NCBI RefSeq assembly: GCF_000214355.1
Contig: NC_015577.1
Span: 1,630,453-1,694,452, forward strand
Source of the DNA: Leadbettera azotonutricia ZAS-9
GTDB taxonomy: Bacteria > Spirochaetota > Spirochaetia > Treponematales > Breznakiellaceae
Length of the DNA: 64,000 nt
Reading direction: 5' to 3'
Every line of letters begins with the position of its first letter. The first letter of the stretch is position 1. The notes under the pieces were generated by a model. That model was not told the origin of the DNA. It saw only the letters and a list, made by a program, of their open reading frames with translations, and made no database searches. Made by a program: the position numbers and the translations under genes. Shown here piece by piece: positions 57,688-64,000 of the stretch.

Positions 57688-58170
57688 ATGGAAAACAATA
57701 CGTTATTAAAATTTTTCAAGGAGCATTTTTTTGAAACTTTTTCAATGGTGGAAAAAATTATAGAAATTTGTCCTGATGAATTATGGAATAGCAAAAAGTC
57801 TGGATTTGTGTTCTGGCAACTATTAATACATACATTGGCTCCAATGCATGGCTGGTTAAGAGAAGAAGAATTGGGATACGTATCATTTAATGAAATAAAT
57901 GGTGGAAAAATTTATGCTTTCCTTGAAAAGGATCCTGAAATAATATTAACAAAAGAAGATTTAAAAAAATGTTGTAATGAAACAAAAGAAGTAGTTGAAA
58001 ATTGGTTTTCAGGAAAAGATGATGAATGGTTGAAATTACCCTATAAAATACATAATGAATGGACAAATTTATATGCAACATTAGGGCAAATAGAACATAT
58101 GATGTATCATATAGGATATTGTGACGGAATATTTAAAGAGCATGGAATGAAAGAAGTTGTATGGAATTAA
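57688..58170 (+). CDS. DinB-superfamily protein (cassette gene)
   Basis: 160 aa, AT-rich. It has the four-helix DinB/YfiT layout with the metal-binding His set H48 (WQLLIHTLAPMH), H137 and H141 (GQIEHMMYHIGYCDG). Members of this family are putative thiol- or metal-dependent enzymes (bacillithiol or mycothiol transferases, or unknown). The specific reaction is not known here. It is the only gene of cassette A, with its own promoter and RBS, in the orientation expected for a cassette (attC downstream). Confidence 0.8.
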   Translation: MENNTLLKFFKEHFFETFSMVEKIIEICPDELWNSKKSGFVFWQLLIHTLAPMHGWLREEELGYVSFNEINGGKIYAFLEKDPEIILTKEDLKKCCNETKEVVENWFSGKDDEWLKLPYKIHNEWTNLYATLGQIEHMMYHIGYCDGIFKEHGMKEVVWN

Positions 58171-58204
58171 AAAAAATAGATGAATATAAAGCAGCCCAAA
58201 CTGC

Positions 58205-58381
58205 GTCTAACAAAATTGTATACGCTTCGCCGCCAGTAGGCGGCTCGGCCTCCACAAAACCCCAGTCGGCGCAGTAGCGCCTTTGTGGGGTTTTGCTCCG
58301 GCAAAGTTTGCCCACCCTGGTCTTGCTTCGCAAGCCCTTATCCGGGCGGTCAAACCTTCGTATACAATCGGGACGTTATAC
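58205..58381 (+). other. attC recombination site of cassette A
   Basis: R'' GTCTAAC (58205-58211) with L'' TTGTATACG (58217-58225), then a GC-rich folded centre (CGCCTTTGTGGGGTTTTGC), then L' CGTATACAA (58359-58367) and R' GTTATAC (58375-58381). The L'' and L' arms are perfect inverse complements. The site is about 177 bp, long but within the range of attC sites. Short reading frames inside it are spurious. Confidence 0.8.
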
Positions 58382-58457
58382 GACATTTGGTCTGAATATT
58401 TTGTTAAAAATCTACAATATGTATGAAATTTCATACATTGGGTATATTACATAAGTG

Positions 58458-58486
58458 TTGACATTTTGTTTTTTATCGGATATTTT
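58458..58486 (+). promoter_or_regulatory. Promoter of cassette B gene
   Basis: TTGACA (58458-58463), 17 nt, TATTTT (58481-58486); the gene starts 20 bases later with RBS AAGAGGAAA. Confidence 0.65.
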
Positions 58487-58506
58487 GTAACACCAAGAGG
58501 AAAATA

Positions 58507-59541
58507 ATGAATAATTGGCAAAAATTATGTGAACAAGTTAATCCACTAATTAATAAATCAGTCGATGAGAATTTATTTCATTTGCTTTTTGAATCATTTT
58601 TAAAGACAATTTTCAATTGGGACGATATAAATATTAAACATAAACAACCCGTACCTATGGGGAGGGATATAAAAGAAGCAGATATTATTTTAACTGGTGA
58701 AAAATATGGAATAGTAATAGAAATGAAGCGTCCAAGTGTTTCGCTTGGTGATAAAGAGGCCGGGCAACTTACTTCGTATATGAGGATATTGCAATATAAA
58801 TATGGGCTTCTAATAGGAAATAAAATTAAAGTTTATTATGATGATGATACTAATAAAGATAATCCGATTGAAGTTGCAAATTTTGATTTTGATACTAATA
58901 GTTCTGATGGGGTGGCATTGAGTGAGATTTTGGACAGGAATGTTTGTTCCAATGAAAAATTAAAAGAATACGTAATAGAGCGGATTAAACGTATTCAAAC
59001 TAAAAAGAAGATGGAACTTTTAAAAAATGAATTAGTAAATAATGATGGAAATAAAATTAAGATAATTATAAAAGAAAAACTTATATCGGATGGCTATAAA
59101 GAAGAAAATATTAACGACATCCTTAATGATATTTCTATATTTTTAAAGCAAACACCTACACTTATTGAAAATAATATAGTCGAAACAAATGGAAATGAAG
59201 AAACGCAAAATAGAAGACAACTTTCAGCAGCAGTAATAGCAGAAACATTTCATTTCTATAAAAGAAATACTGATGCAAAAATGAAGATACTAGGGAATAA
59301 CGATTTTGTTTTATTAAAAGGCTCAAAAATAGCATCTGTGGTTCAATCTTTTTCAACCGCACTGTCAAATAGAAAAAAATATGCTAATATAATATCACCT
59401 TCATTTGAAATTCTTGAAGATATTCATTTTAACACTCCTTCGGCAGCAGGAGCTTTCGTAAGTGGTGGCTCTGAAAATGGTTGGGTTGAATGGAAAACTA
59501 AAAATGGGAAAAGCATTGATCAAGTTAATATTGGTGAATAA
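58507..59541 (+). CDS. PD-(D/E)XK nuclease-like protein with DUF4357 (cassette B gene)
   Basis: 344 aa, AT-rich. The N-terminal 110 residues resemble the HsdR N-terminal/PD-(D/E)XK nuclease fold: ADIILTGEKYGIVIEMKRP gives D59 and E72-x-K74, the classic D...ExK site. A charged helical middle follows. Residues about 240-335 are DUF4357 (PSAAGAFVSGGSENGWVEWK), a domain common in restriction-type proteins. There is no helicase or methylase nearby. A stand-alone nuclease in a cassette suggests a defence role, which is inference. The gene has its own promoter and precedes the interrupted attC. Confidence 0.82.
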   Translation: MNNWQKLCEQVNPLINKSVDENLFHLLFESFLKTIFNWDDINIKHKQPVPMGRDIKEADIILTGEKYGIVIEMKRPSVSLGDKEAGQLTSYMRILQYKYGLLIGNKIKVYYDDDTNKDNPIEVANFDFDTNSSDGVALSEILDRNVCSNEKLKEYVIERIKRIQTKKKMELLKNELVNNDGNKIKIIIKEKLISDGYKEENINDILNDISIFLKQTPTLIENNIVETNGNEETQNRRQLSAAVIAETFHFYKRNTDAKMKILGNNDFVLLKGSKIASVVQSFSTALSNRKKYANIISPSFEILEDIHFNTPSAAGAFVSGGSENGWVEWKTKNGKSIDQVNIGE

Positions 59542-59569
59542 TAAAGATTGTAAAAGCGGACCAAACGTC

Positions 59570-59580
59570 GTATAACCAGG
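59570..59580 (+). other. Left end of attC of cassette B, cut by an IS1182-family element
   Basis: R'' GTATAAC (59570-59576) plus CAGG. The sequence just before it is the inverse complement of the cassette B start GTTATACGACATTTGGTCTG (58375) with two mismatches. The remainder of the site resumes at about 61355. Confidence 0.7.
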
Positions 59581-61354
59581 CTGTCGATTTAATATATTTT
59601 TAAAATAGTAATTTCCCCAAATAATTCAATTCAGAAATAATTTTTATTTAATTTTAAATTCAGACAAATAAATGATCTTTTATACGAATTACAGGCATAT
59701 TTCTTTTATTATTCCGCTTAATTACCATATCCAAGCTCCAGAGGGTGTATACATTTGGCAATATTATGTACCATACAGAATAGCAGCCATTGAATGTTAA
59801 CCTTTCCCTTTGAACGCAGGCTAAAGCGGTTCATGCCTTTGCAATACGTAATATCCGCAAAGACCGGCTCTATTATCTGCATCCTCCGGGAATATAGTTC
59901 CCGGTAGGCAGGATCGTCTATCTTATTCCGCATCTTGTCACTAAGATTTTCAATATTCTTTGAAGCAGGGAGATATAATGTCCGCATATGGGTTTTGCCT
60001 CCGCGGGAAGCGACACACCGTGAAAGAAACTTACAATACTTGCAATCACCGGGGGAAGCCTGATACTTGTCCCCGCTATTCCGGTTTAGTTTTACAAAGC
60101 CTTTGTATATAAGTACTTTTTTATTAGGACAAATAAAGGTATTGTTTTCTTTGTTATAGGTAAAATCATGGGCAGTGAACCGATTCACTTTATGACCTTT
60201 GCGATTATCAAAATAGGGATCCCGCCTGCGGAATTGCTGGTCCGGGATAAGCACGTTGATATTTCGTTTTTTTGCCTCCTGTAAATTATTCTCGGAAAAA
60301 AATCCCGTGTCTCCTGTAACAAGTGATTTTTTGAGGGGTTCTTCTTTCCCCGTCACTGTCCGCATATTCTCTTCAAGGGAATCAAGCATTTGGGGAAAAT
60401 GCTGGCTCTCACTCCCTGAACCGAATGCTTCTGCCGAAACTATGATTTGATGGGCTGAATCAGCTATGGCGATGCCATTATATCCCTGAATATAGCCGTG
60501 GGAACTTTTAATCCGCGCACTCTCGCCGTCAGTGATATTTGACTGCACTTCCCCTGCAGAACTGCCTATGCGTTTTTCCGCTGTTTTAAGGAAGGCATCC
60601 AGTTTGGCTATTTTCCTTTCTATACGGTCTATAAGCCGCTGTCTCCTTTCCTCGTCATCCCCCATGGTCTTTTTAAAGGGTTTTTGTATCTTCTTTGCCG
60701 ATTCGCTTTTATCCAGTTCTTTATGCTGTTCTATTATCCTGGAAGCTAATTTTTGAAGATCTGTCCTTTTCTTTTTAAGTTCCCCAATACTGCCGGACCA
60801 TTCACGGGAAGCATTTGAAGGTAATTTGCAGCCGTCTATGGCGAACATTTCCCCATTCATTAACCCTAATTGGCTACACTGGATAAGTATTTGTGTAAAT
60901 AAGTCTTTTATTGCATCGCTATTTGAGGAAATAAAATGGGCGATAGTATCATGATCCGGTTCAGCATCAGAGGCAAGGGCTTTAATTACCACATTAGTTT
61001 TGGCAGCTTGCTCAATAGGACGGGAGGTGATAATTCCCCTTGAATAACAATAGAAGATTATTTTTTATAAAACAGAGGGATTATAAGCCGGCGCTCCCTT
61101 TTCATCATTGTTATATGCAAGACAGAATAATGAAAGGTCTGTTCTATCAATTAAATAATCCAGAGTCCACTCAAAGGAACCGGGAAGCAGCTGGTCTTTG
61201 AGATTGACGGTGAGAAATAAGCCCTGGGAAGGGTCTTGGTATTTATATCGTGCCATAATAATTGAATTATATCACGAAGATTAAATCTGGTCGATCCTTT
61301 TTTAAGTAAAATTATTTTTTTGTTACAATACTTCTTTTTATATTAATCCGACAG
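59581..61354 (-). mobile_element. IS1182-family insertion sequence inside attC of cassette B
   Basis: The ends are imperfect inverted repeats: CTGTCGATTTAATATA at 59581 and, read inward from 61354, CTGTCGGATTAATATA. CAGG occurs just outside on the left and six bases outside on the right, so the exact boundaries are uncertain by a few bases. It carries one transposase gene, now interrupted by a stop codon, so the copy should be inactive alone. Bases 59587-59717 and 61257-61340 are noncoding IS ends. Confidence 0.75.
59718..61256 (-). pseudogene. IS1182-family transposase gene with one in-frame stop
   Basis: A single frame of 513 codons is interrupted by TAA at 61067-61065, where the family reads V-L-L-K-I-I. 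Before it lies the N-terminus QGLFLTVNLKDQLLPGSFEW with GAPAYNPSVL. After it the frame continues KIIFYCYSRGIITSRPIEQA through the DDE domain to QWLLFCMVHNIAKCIHPLEL. The family features (FAIDGCKLPSNAS; DTGFFSENNLQ; CKYCKFLSRC) are all present. The stop is a base change (probably TTA or CTA to TAA) rather than a shift. A 63-aa product and perhaps a 424-aa product from an internal start remain. Confidence 0.88.
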
Positions 61355-61517
61355 TCTCAACAGGCTTGTATGCGCTGCGGGGCTAAAGCCCCTTGGGGTT
61401 CCGTTCGGCTAGGTCGCCTAAAGGCTCCCACGCCTCATTACACCCAAATTTTGGCCGCCCTGGAAATGCTGCGCATGCCCTTATTCGGGCTGTCAAACCT
61501 TCGTATACAGCCGGAAC
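61355..61517 (+). other. Right part of attC of cassette B
   Basis: It holds L'' GGCTTGTATGCG (61363-61374), a GC-rich folded centre (GGGGCTAAAGCCCC; TTGGGGTTCCG) and L' CGTATACAGCC (61502-61512), then AAC just before the IS110 element. It resembles the attC of cassette A (shared TCAAACCTTCGTATACA). The core R' GTTATAT now lies beyond the IS110 element at 62880. A 79-aa reading frame through it is spurious. Confidence 0.7.
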
Positions 61518-61531
61518 GTCTATGAGAAAAG

Positions 61532-62644
61532 TCAAGCAGGAATTTGATAATTTTCTTGAAAAACAATATTATTTCTCTCAAGAAGATTTTTATATTCCAG
61601 CATCTTTTTACCGTGAAGCCGTGGATTTATAAAGCGATGGTATTCATTCTTCTTAAGTACCTGGTATATCTCGGTAAATACCCTCCTGCATAAAGCCATG
61701 CGAACAACTCCTTTCTTCTTGTAGATACTGAGCCTCCCATACCAGGCGTTTAATTTCTTGTTCGAATCCCTGAAATGGTTAAGCGACTGGGAAAGCAGCG
61801 TGATTGACAGCTTCCTCCCCGCCTTGTTGGTGGATTTAATAATCGTGTGCTCATTGGAACTTTCCACCCTGGGGGCGCTTCTCAGGTATGAAGCGAATTT
61901 CTTTGAGTTCCTAAAACGGGAAACATCGATAATATCGGCAATGATGGCAAGGGCGGTTATTACGCTTAGGCTGGACAGGGAGGAGAGAATATCAATCTCC
62001 TTCATGAAAGGCGCCCCGGCGATCTTGATCCGCTCTTCAAGAATGCCAAACGAGGATTCAAGCCGCTCCAGAGAGTCCATCCAGAAATTAATCCGGAAGG
62101 AAAGGATCTGGTCCTGGGAAATGGAACGGATGGCTTTCCGTGTTTTCTTCCCGAAGATGTATTCCTTGATAAAAGGATACAGGTTCTCTTTTAGAAGCGA
62201 ATGTATGCGGTTTTTGGTTTGGGTAATCTGCTTCCTGATAATCCTGTAGCTTGCAAAGAGGGAACGCAAGTCGCTGATCTCCTTGGGAGGTATCGTAACG
62301 CCGACGATAAGCTTTTCCCCGCCCAAAACCTGGAGCTTGAGCATCCTGGCCAATTTGTCGGCGTCAACCTTGTCCGTCTTTTTGTCCGACAGATTGATGT
62401 TTTTAAGCTGATAGGTATTGGCTATAATGACTTCCTGGACCGCGTGCCGAAACAGCTTCGCGAAGTCAAAGGTGTTTACGGTCGCTTCGATAAGGACAAT
62501 GGTATCCCTGGTCAAAGTCTTGTAGAACCCCTTCAGATCCTCCGGACTGAGCTCGAAAGTCCTCATGGTTTTCTCCTTGCCATCCTCATTCAGATAGCAG
62601 CACGTGAACCGATTGGTGTGCAAATCAATCCCTACAAATTGCAT
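61532..62644 (-). CDS. IS110-family transposase (DEDD)
   Basis: 370 aa, intact. The N-terminal RuvC-like DEDD domain is FVGIDLHTNRFTCC (D6), IVLIEATVNTFDFAKLF (Glu), and KKTDKVDADKLARML (Asp pair). The C-terminal Transposase_20 domain has SLSVITALAIIADI and YLRSAPRVESSNEHTIIK with the conserved Ser region. Such recombinases use an element-encoded bridge RNA to pair donor and target DNA. The stop is close to the element's left end. The 236-nt noncoding end lies upstream of the gene, as in the IS110 (not IS1111) subgroup. Confidence 0.93.
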   Translation of the reverse strand: MQFVGIDLHTNRFTCCYLNEDGKEKTMRTFELSPEDLKGFYKTLTRDTIVLIEATVNTFDFAKLFRHAVQEVIIANTYQLKNINLSDKKTDKVDADKLARMLKLQVLGGEKLIVGVTIPPKEISDLRSLFASYRIIRKQITQTKNRIHSLLKENLYPFIKEYIFGKKTRKAIRSISQDQILSFRINFWMDSLERLESSFGILEERIKIAGAPFMKEIDILSSLSSLSVITALAIIADIIDVSRFRNSKKFASYLRSAPRVESSNEHTIIKSTNKAGRKLSITLLSQSLNHFRDSNKKLNAWYGRLSIYKKKGVVRMALCRRVFTEIYQVLKKNEYHRFINPRLHGKKMLEYKNLLERNNIVFQENYQIPA

Positions 62645-62835
62645 AAAACCCTCCAGACAAATAAAATCAAGATTCGGAAGAAAAACGGCATATTGCCAAA
62701 CGTCTATACGGGGTAATAATGTGATTAGGACTATTCCCCAAAAAGCGATGCGGTCGCCGGCTGTTATTCGTTAGTACGGGGTCAAGTTTCCTTGCCTCAG
62801 TTCTGGCTACAACCAGCAATCGTTCTTACCGAATT
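62645..62835 (-). ncRNA. Candidate IS110 bridge RNA
   Basis: This noncoding stretch upstream of the transposase is about 190 nt long, close to the known ~177-nt bridge RNA of IS621. It starts downstream of a TATAAT promoter on the same strand. It contains AAACGTCTATACGG (62698-62711, plus strand), which shares CGTCTAT with the element end at 61517-61523, and GGCTGTTATTCG (62758-62769), which shares GTTAT with the attC core. These could be donor and target guides. Structure was not computed. Confidence 0.5.
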
Positions 62836-62841
62836 GCCTTT

Positions 62842-62870
62842 ATTATACCAGTTTCCGCATCTTCTTTCAT
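62842..62870 (-). promoter_or_regulatory. Promoter inside the IS110 noncoding end
   Basis: On the minus strand: ATGAAA (62870-62865), 17 nt, perfect TATAAT (62847-62842). It would drive the bridge-RNA candidate and the transposase. Confidence 0.6.
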
Positions 62871-62929
62871 CATAGCTTCGTTATATGCAATAGGGGCTGA
62901 AAATTTGTTTATAAATTGTGTAAAAACAC

Positions 62930-62958
62930 TTGACATAAAATAAAATTATGTGTTTAAT
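62930..62958 (+). promoter_or_regulatory. Promoter of cassette C gene
   Basis: TTGACA (62930-62935), 17 nt, TTTAAT (62953-62958); RBS AAGGAG at 62968-62973. Confidence 0.75.
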
Positions 62959-62984
62959 AAAATTATGAAGGAGACAATTGATTT

Positions 62985-64000
62985 ATGACTAAAAGCAGAA
63001 TTTGGAACATGTTTACGATAGTGTTATTTGTAATTATCTTAACAGGGTGCGCTAAAGAAGTTAAAATTCTTCCTCCTTTAGATAAAAAAATGGCTGAGGA
63101 AGAATGTGCGGTTTTAATTATTCCTGCCGATGCAAAAGTCATGCGCATCAATGGCGAAAAGCGAGGTTTGTTCTCATCATGGGGGGTTGGATTCTGGTCA
63201 TCGGGGCTATTGGGATCAAAAGCCGTAACACTACTCGTACCTCCTGGTAAGTATACTATACTCTTCAAATATTCCCATCCGCTAGATGGGTGGTCAGTCA
63301 AGAACTTGGAATGTATAGAGGATATGGTTGCAGGAAAGATGTATATGATATCGGTTTCGTTAGATGAAAAGGCTGAACATGGAACAACTTTTTCTGCTAT
63401 CAACGTAGCTACTTCGTTTGTTAGAGACCAAATCGTCGATCTTATACCTCTTATTGAACATATACCTCGTCCAAACCCAAAAGGGGTAGTTTACCATATT
63501 AACGAAATAGACCAAGTAGCATTTAACCAGTATCTGCTCGAAGAGAACATTTATAGGAAAAATGCTACAGGTATATTATTATTAGGTTTACTTGTAGGTG
63601 TACTGTGGTTTTTTATTATTTCTTTTGGATTACGTTTGCTCGGGTATTTCCTGTTTATGGGGAAATTTGAGAGCAGCCATACAGTTGCCTCATTTATGCT
63701 CGCTATTGGTATGGTTGTAGCCGGTATTTTCATAGTAAACTATAACTCAAGCGGCACTTTTTCTCTTTATTTATTATCAACCTTTCTTATAGGTATTGGT
63801 ATTTCAAGATGGAATGCTGGCGCTGATTCTAACAAAAGTGGCATTGAAAAACAAAAGAAGGAAGATTGGTACGGAGCTGTTTCTAATTTTACTGAGGCGA
63901 TTAAGGTGGCTCCTTATACCGCGATATATATTTACAATCGCGGTATTTCTTATACACATTTACAGGAATGGGGGAAAGCTATCGCTGATCTTACCTATGC
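62985..64000 (+). CDS. Membrane lipoprotein with TPR region, partial (cassette C gene)
   Basis: At least 338 aa, cut by the window end. The N-terminus is a lipoprotein signal (FTIVLFVIILTGC, Cys at about 22). A beta-rich domain follows (about 40-130: DAKVMRINGEKRGLF, VPPGKYTILFKY), resembling PEGA-like lipoprotein domains. Three hydrophobic segments follow (about 195-275: GILLLGLLVGVLWFFIISFG and two more). The last residues start TPR repeats (DWYGAVSNFTEAIKVAP). A lipoprotein with several membrane spans is odd. Function unknown. AT-rich like the other cassettes. Confidence 0.7.
   Translation, partial: MTKSRIWNMFTIVLFVIILTGCAKEVKILPPLDKKMAEEECAVLIIPADAKVMRINGEKRGLFSSWGVGFWSSGLLGSKAVTLLVPPGKYTILFKYSHPLDGWSVKNLECIEDMVAGKMYMISVSLDEKAEHGTTFSAINVATSFVRDQIVDLIPLIEHIPRPNPKGVVYHINEIDQVAFNQYLLEENIYRKNATGILLLGLLVGVLWFFIISFGLRLLGYFLFMGKFESSHTVASFMLAIGMVVAGIFIVNYNSSGTFSLYLLSTFLIGIGISRWNAGADSNKSGIEKQKKEDWYGAVSNFTEAIKVAPYTAIYIYNRGISYTHLQEWGKAIADLTY

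Larger units (their letters stand above)
57572..58375 (+). mobile_element. Integron-type gene cassette A
   Basis: It starts with core GTTAGAC (57572) and ends with R'' GTCTAAC (58205-58211) plus the folded attC up to 58375. The 20-nt start GTTAGACGCAATTTGGGCTG is the inverse complement of the end before and through GTCTAAC, with one mismatch (A/G). This is what a circular cassette with an extended attC stem requires. It holds one gene (DinB-like) with its own promoter. Confidence 0.8.
61518..62881 (-). mobile_element. IS110-family element inserted at the attC core
   Basis: The flanks are CAGCCGGAAC on the left and GTTATATGCAATAGG on the right. Joined, they restore L'-AAC-GTTATAT, the normal end of an attC site (compare ATCGGGACGTTATAC at 58367). 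GT is present at both junctions (61518 and 62880), as expected for the shared core dinucleotide of IS110 elements, which make no terminal repeats. The size is about 1.36 kb with an intact transposase. Some IS110/IS1111 elements are known to target attC. Confidence 0.75.
62880..64000 (+). mobile_element. Integron-type gene cassette C (runs off the window)
   Basis: It starts with core GTTATAT (62880). The following GCAATAGGGGCTGAAAATTT resembles the cassette A start (GCAATTTGGGCTGAATATTT). Its attC lies beyond the window. By the pattern of A and B, its end should contain CAGCCCCTATTGCATATAAC or a close variant. Confidence 0.6.

Noticed and set aside
58133-58434. Short frames inside the attC of cassette A
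   Set aside because: The region is a folded recombination site; the frames have no RBS and overlap R and L boxes.
61393-61632. A 79-aa frame across the attC / IS110 junction
   Set aside because: It spans a recombination site and the end of an IS, and is antisense to the transposase end.
61515-62707. AACGTCTAT at 61515 and 62699 as a 9-bp target duplication of the IS110 element
   Set aside because: IS110 elements do not usually make such duplications, and this boundary would leave no room for a bridge RNA; a boundary at 62880 restores the attC exactly.

Overview
The window looks like the chromosome of a spirochete of the genus Treponema, most likely a termite-gut type. This is inference from three things: the gene order cheW - DegT-like - nadK - recN - conserved protein, which I recall from treponemes; many lipoproteins and ankyrin proteins; and moderate G+C in the core genes. 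No 16S gene or species marker lies in the window.

Layout. 1-3.5 kb: the end of an rRNA operon (tRNA-Ala, 23S, 5S). 3.5-9.1 kb: an AraC regulator, a CUT2-type sugar ABC transporter (binding protein, fused ATPase, permease) and a URO-D-superfamily enzyme. 9.2-11.6 kb: an OFA-type MFS transporter convergent with an M20 peptidase. 11.7-16.7 kb: the cheW to recN block. 16.7-25.1 kb: a very long ankyrin lipoprotein, tRNA-Leu(GAG) whose 3' end abuts the GTG start of a solute-binding lipoprotein, a hybrid histidine kinase coupled to it, and a GH18-like lipoprotein. 25.2-31 kb: a TetR - RND - LolA-like - beta-barrel operon with a strong promoter and a palindromic operator candidate. 31-32.7 kb: an AT-rich acquired gene, then relics of an IS1182 element, pnuC and nadR.

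32.7-57.3 kb is an unusual accessory island. It has TPR and ankyrin proteins, several WGR-domain proteins, three paralogues of a large helical protein that I cannot name, a tandem HD-GYP protein, and a leftward operon MoxR AAA+ - DUF5682-like - VWA - two-SWIM protein - small protein - helical paralogue. The largest gene, helical domain + WGR + WGR + DUF4132-like, is split by a -1 frameshift exactly at an A_AAA_AAG heptamer.

57.5-64 kb is an integron-type cassette array with no integrase in the window. It holds a DinB-like gene, a PD-(D/E)XK/DUF4357 nuclease-like gene and a lipoprotein gene that runs off the window. Each cassette has its own TTGAYA-17-nt promoter. The two complete cassettes have 20-nt near-perfect inverted repeats at their ends, beginning with the GTTRRRY core. 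One attC carries two insertions: an IS1182-family element (transposase broken by one stop) and an intact IS110-family element placed exactly at the attC core. The 236-nt noncoding end of the IS110 element could encode a bridge RNA.

No CRISPR array, phage or replication origin was seen.
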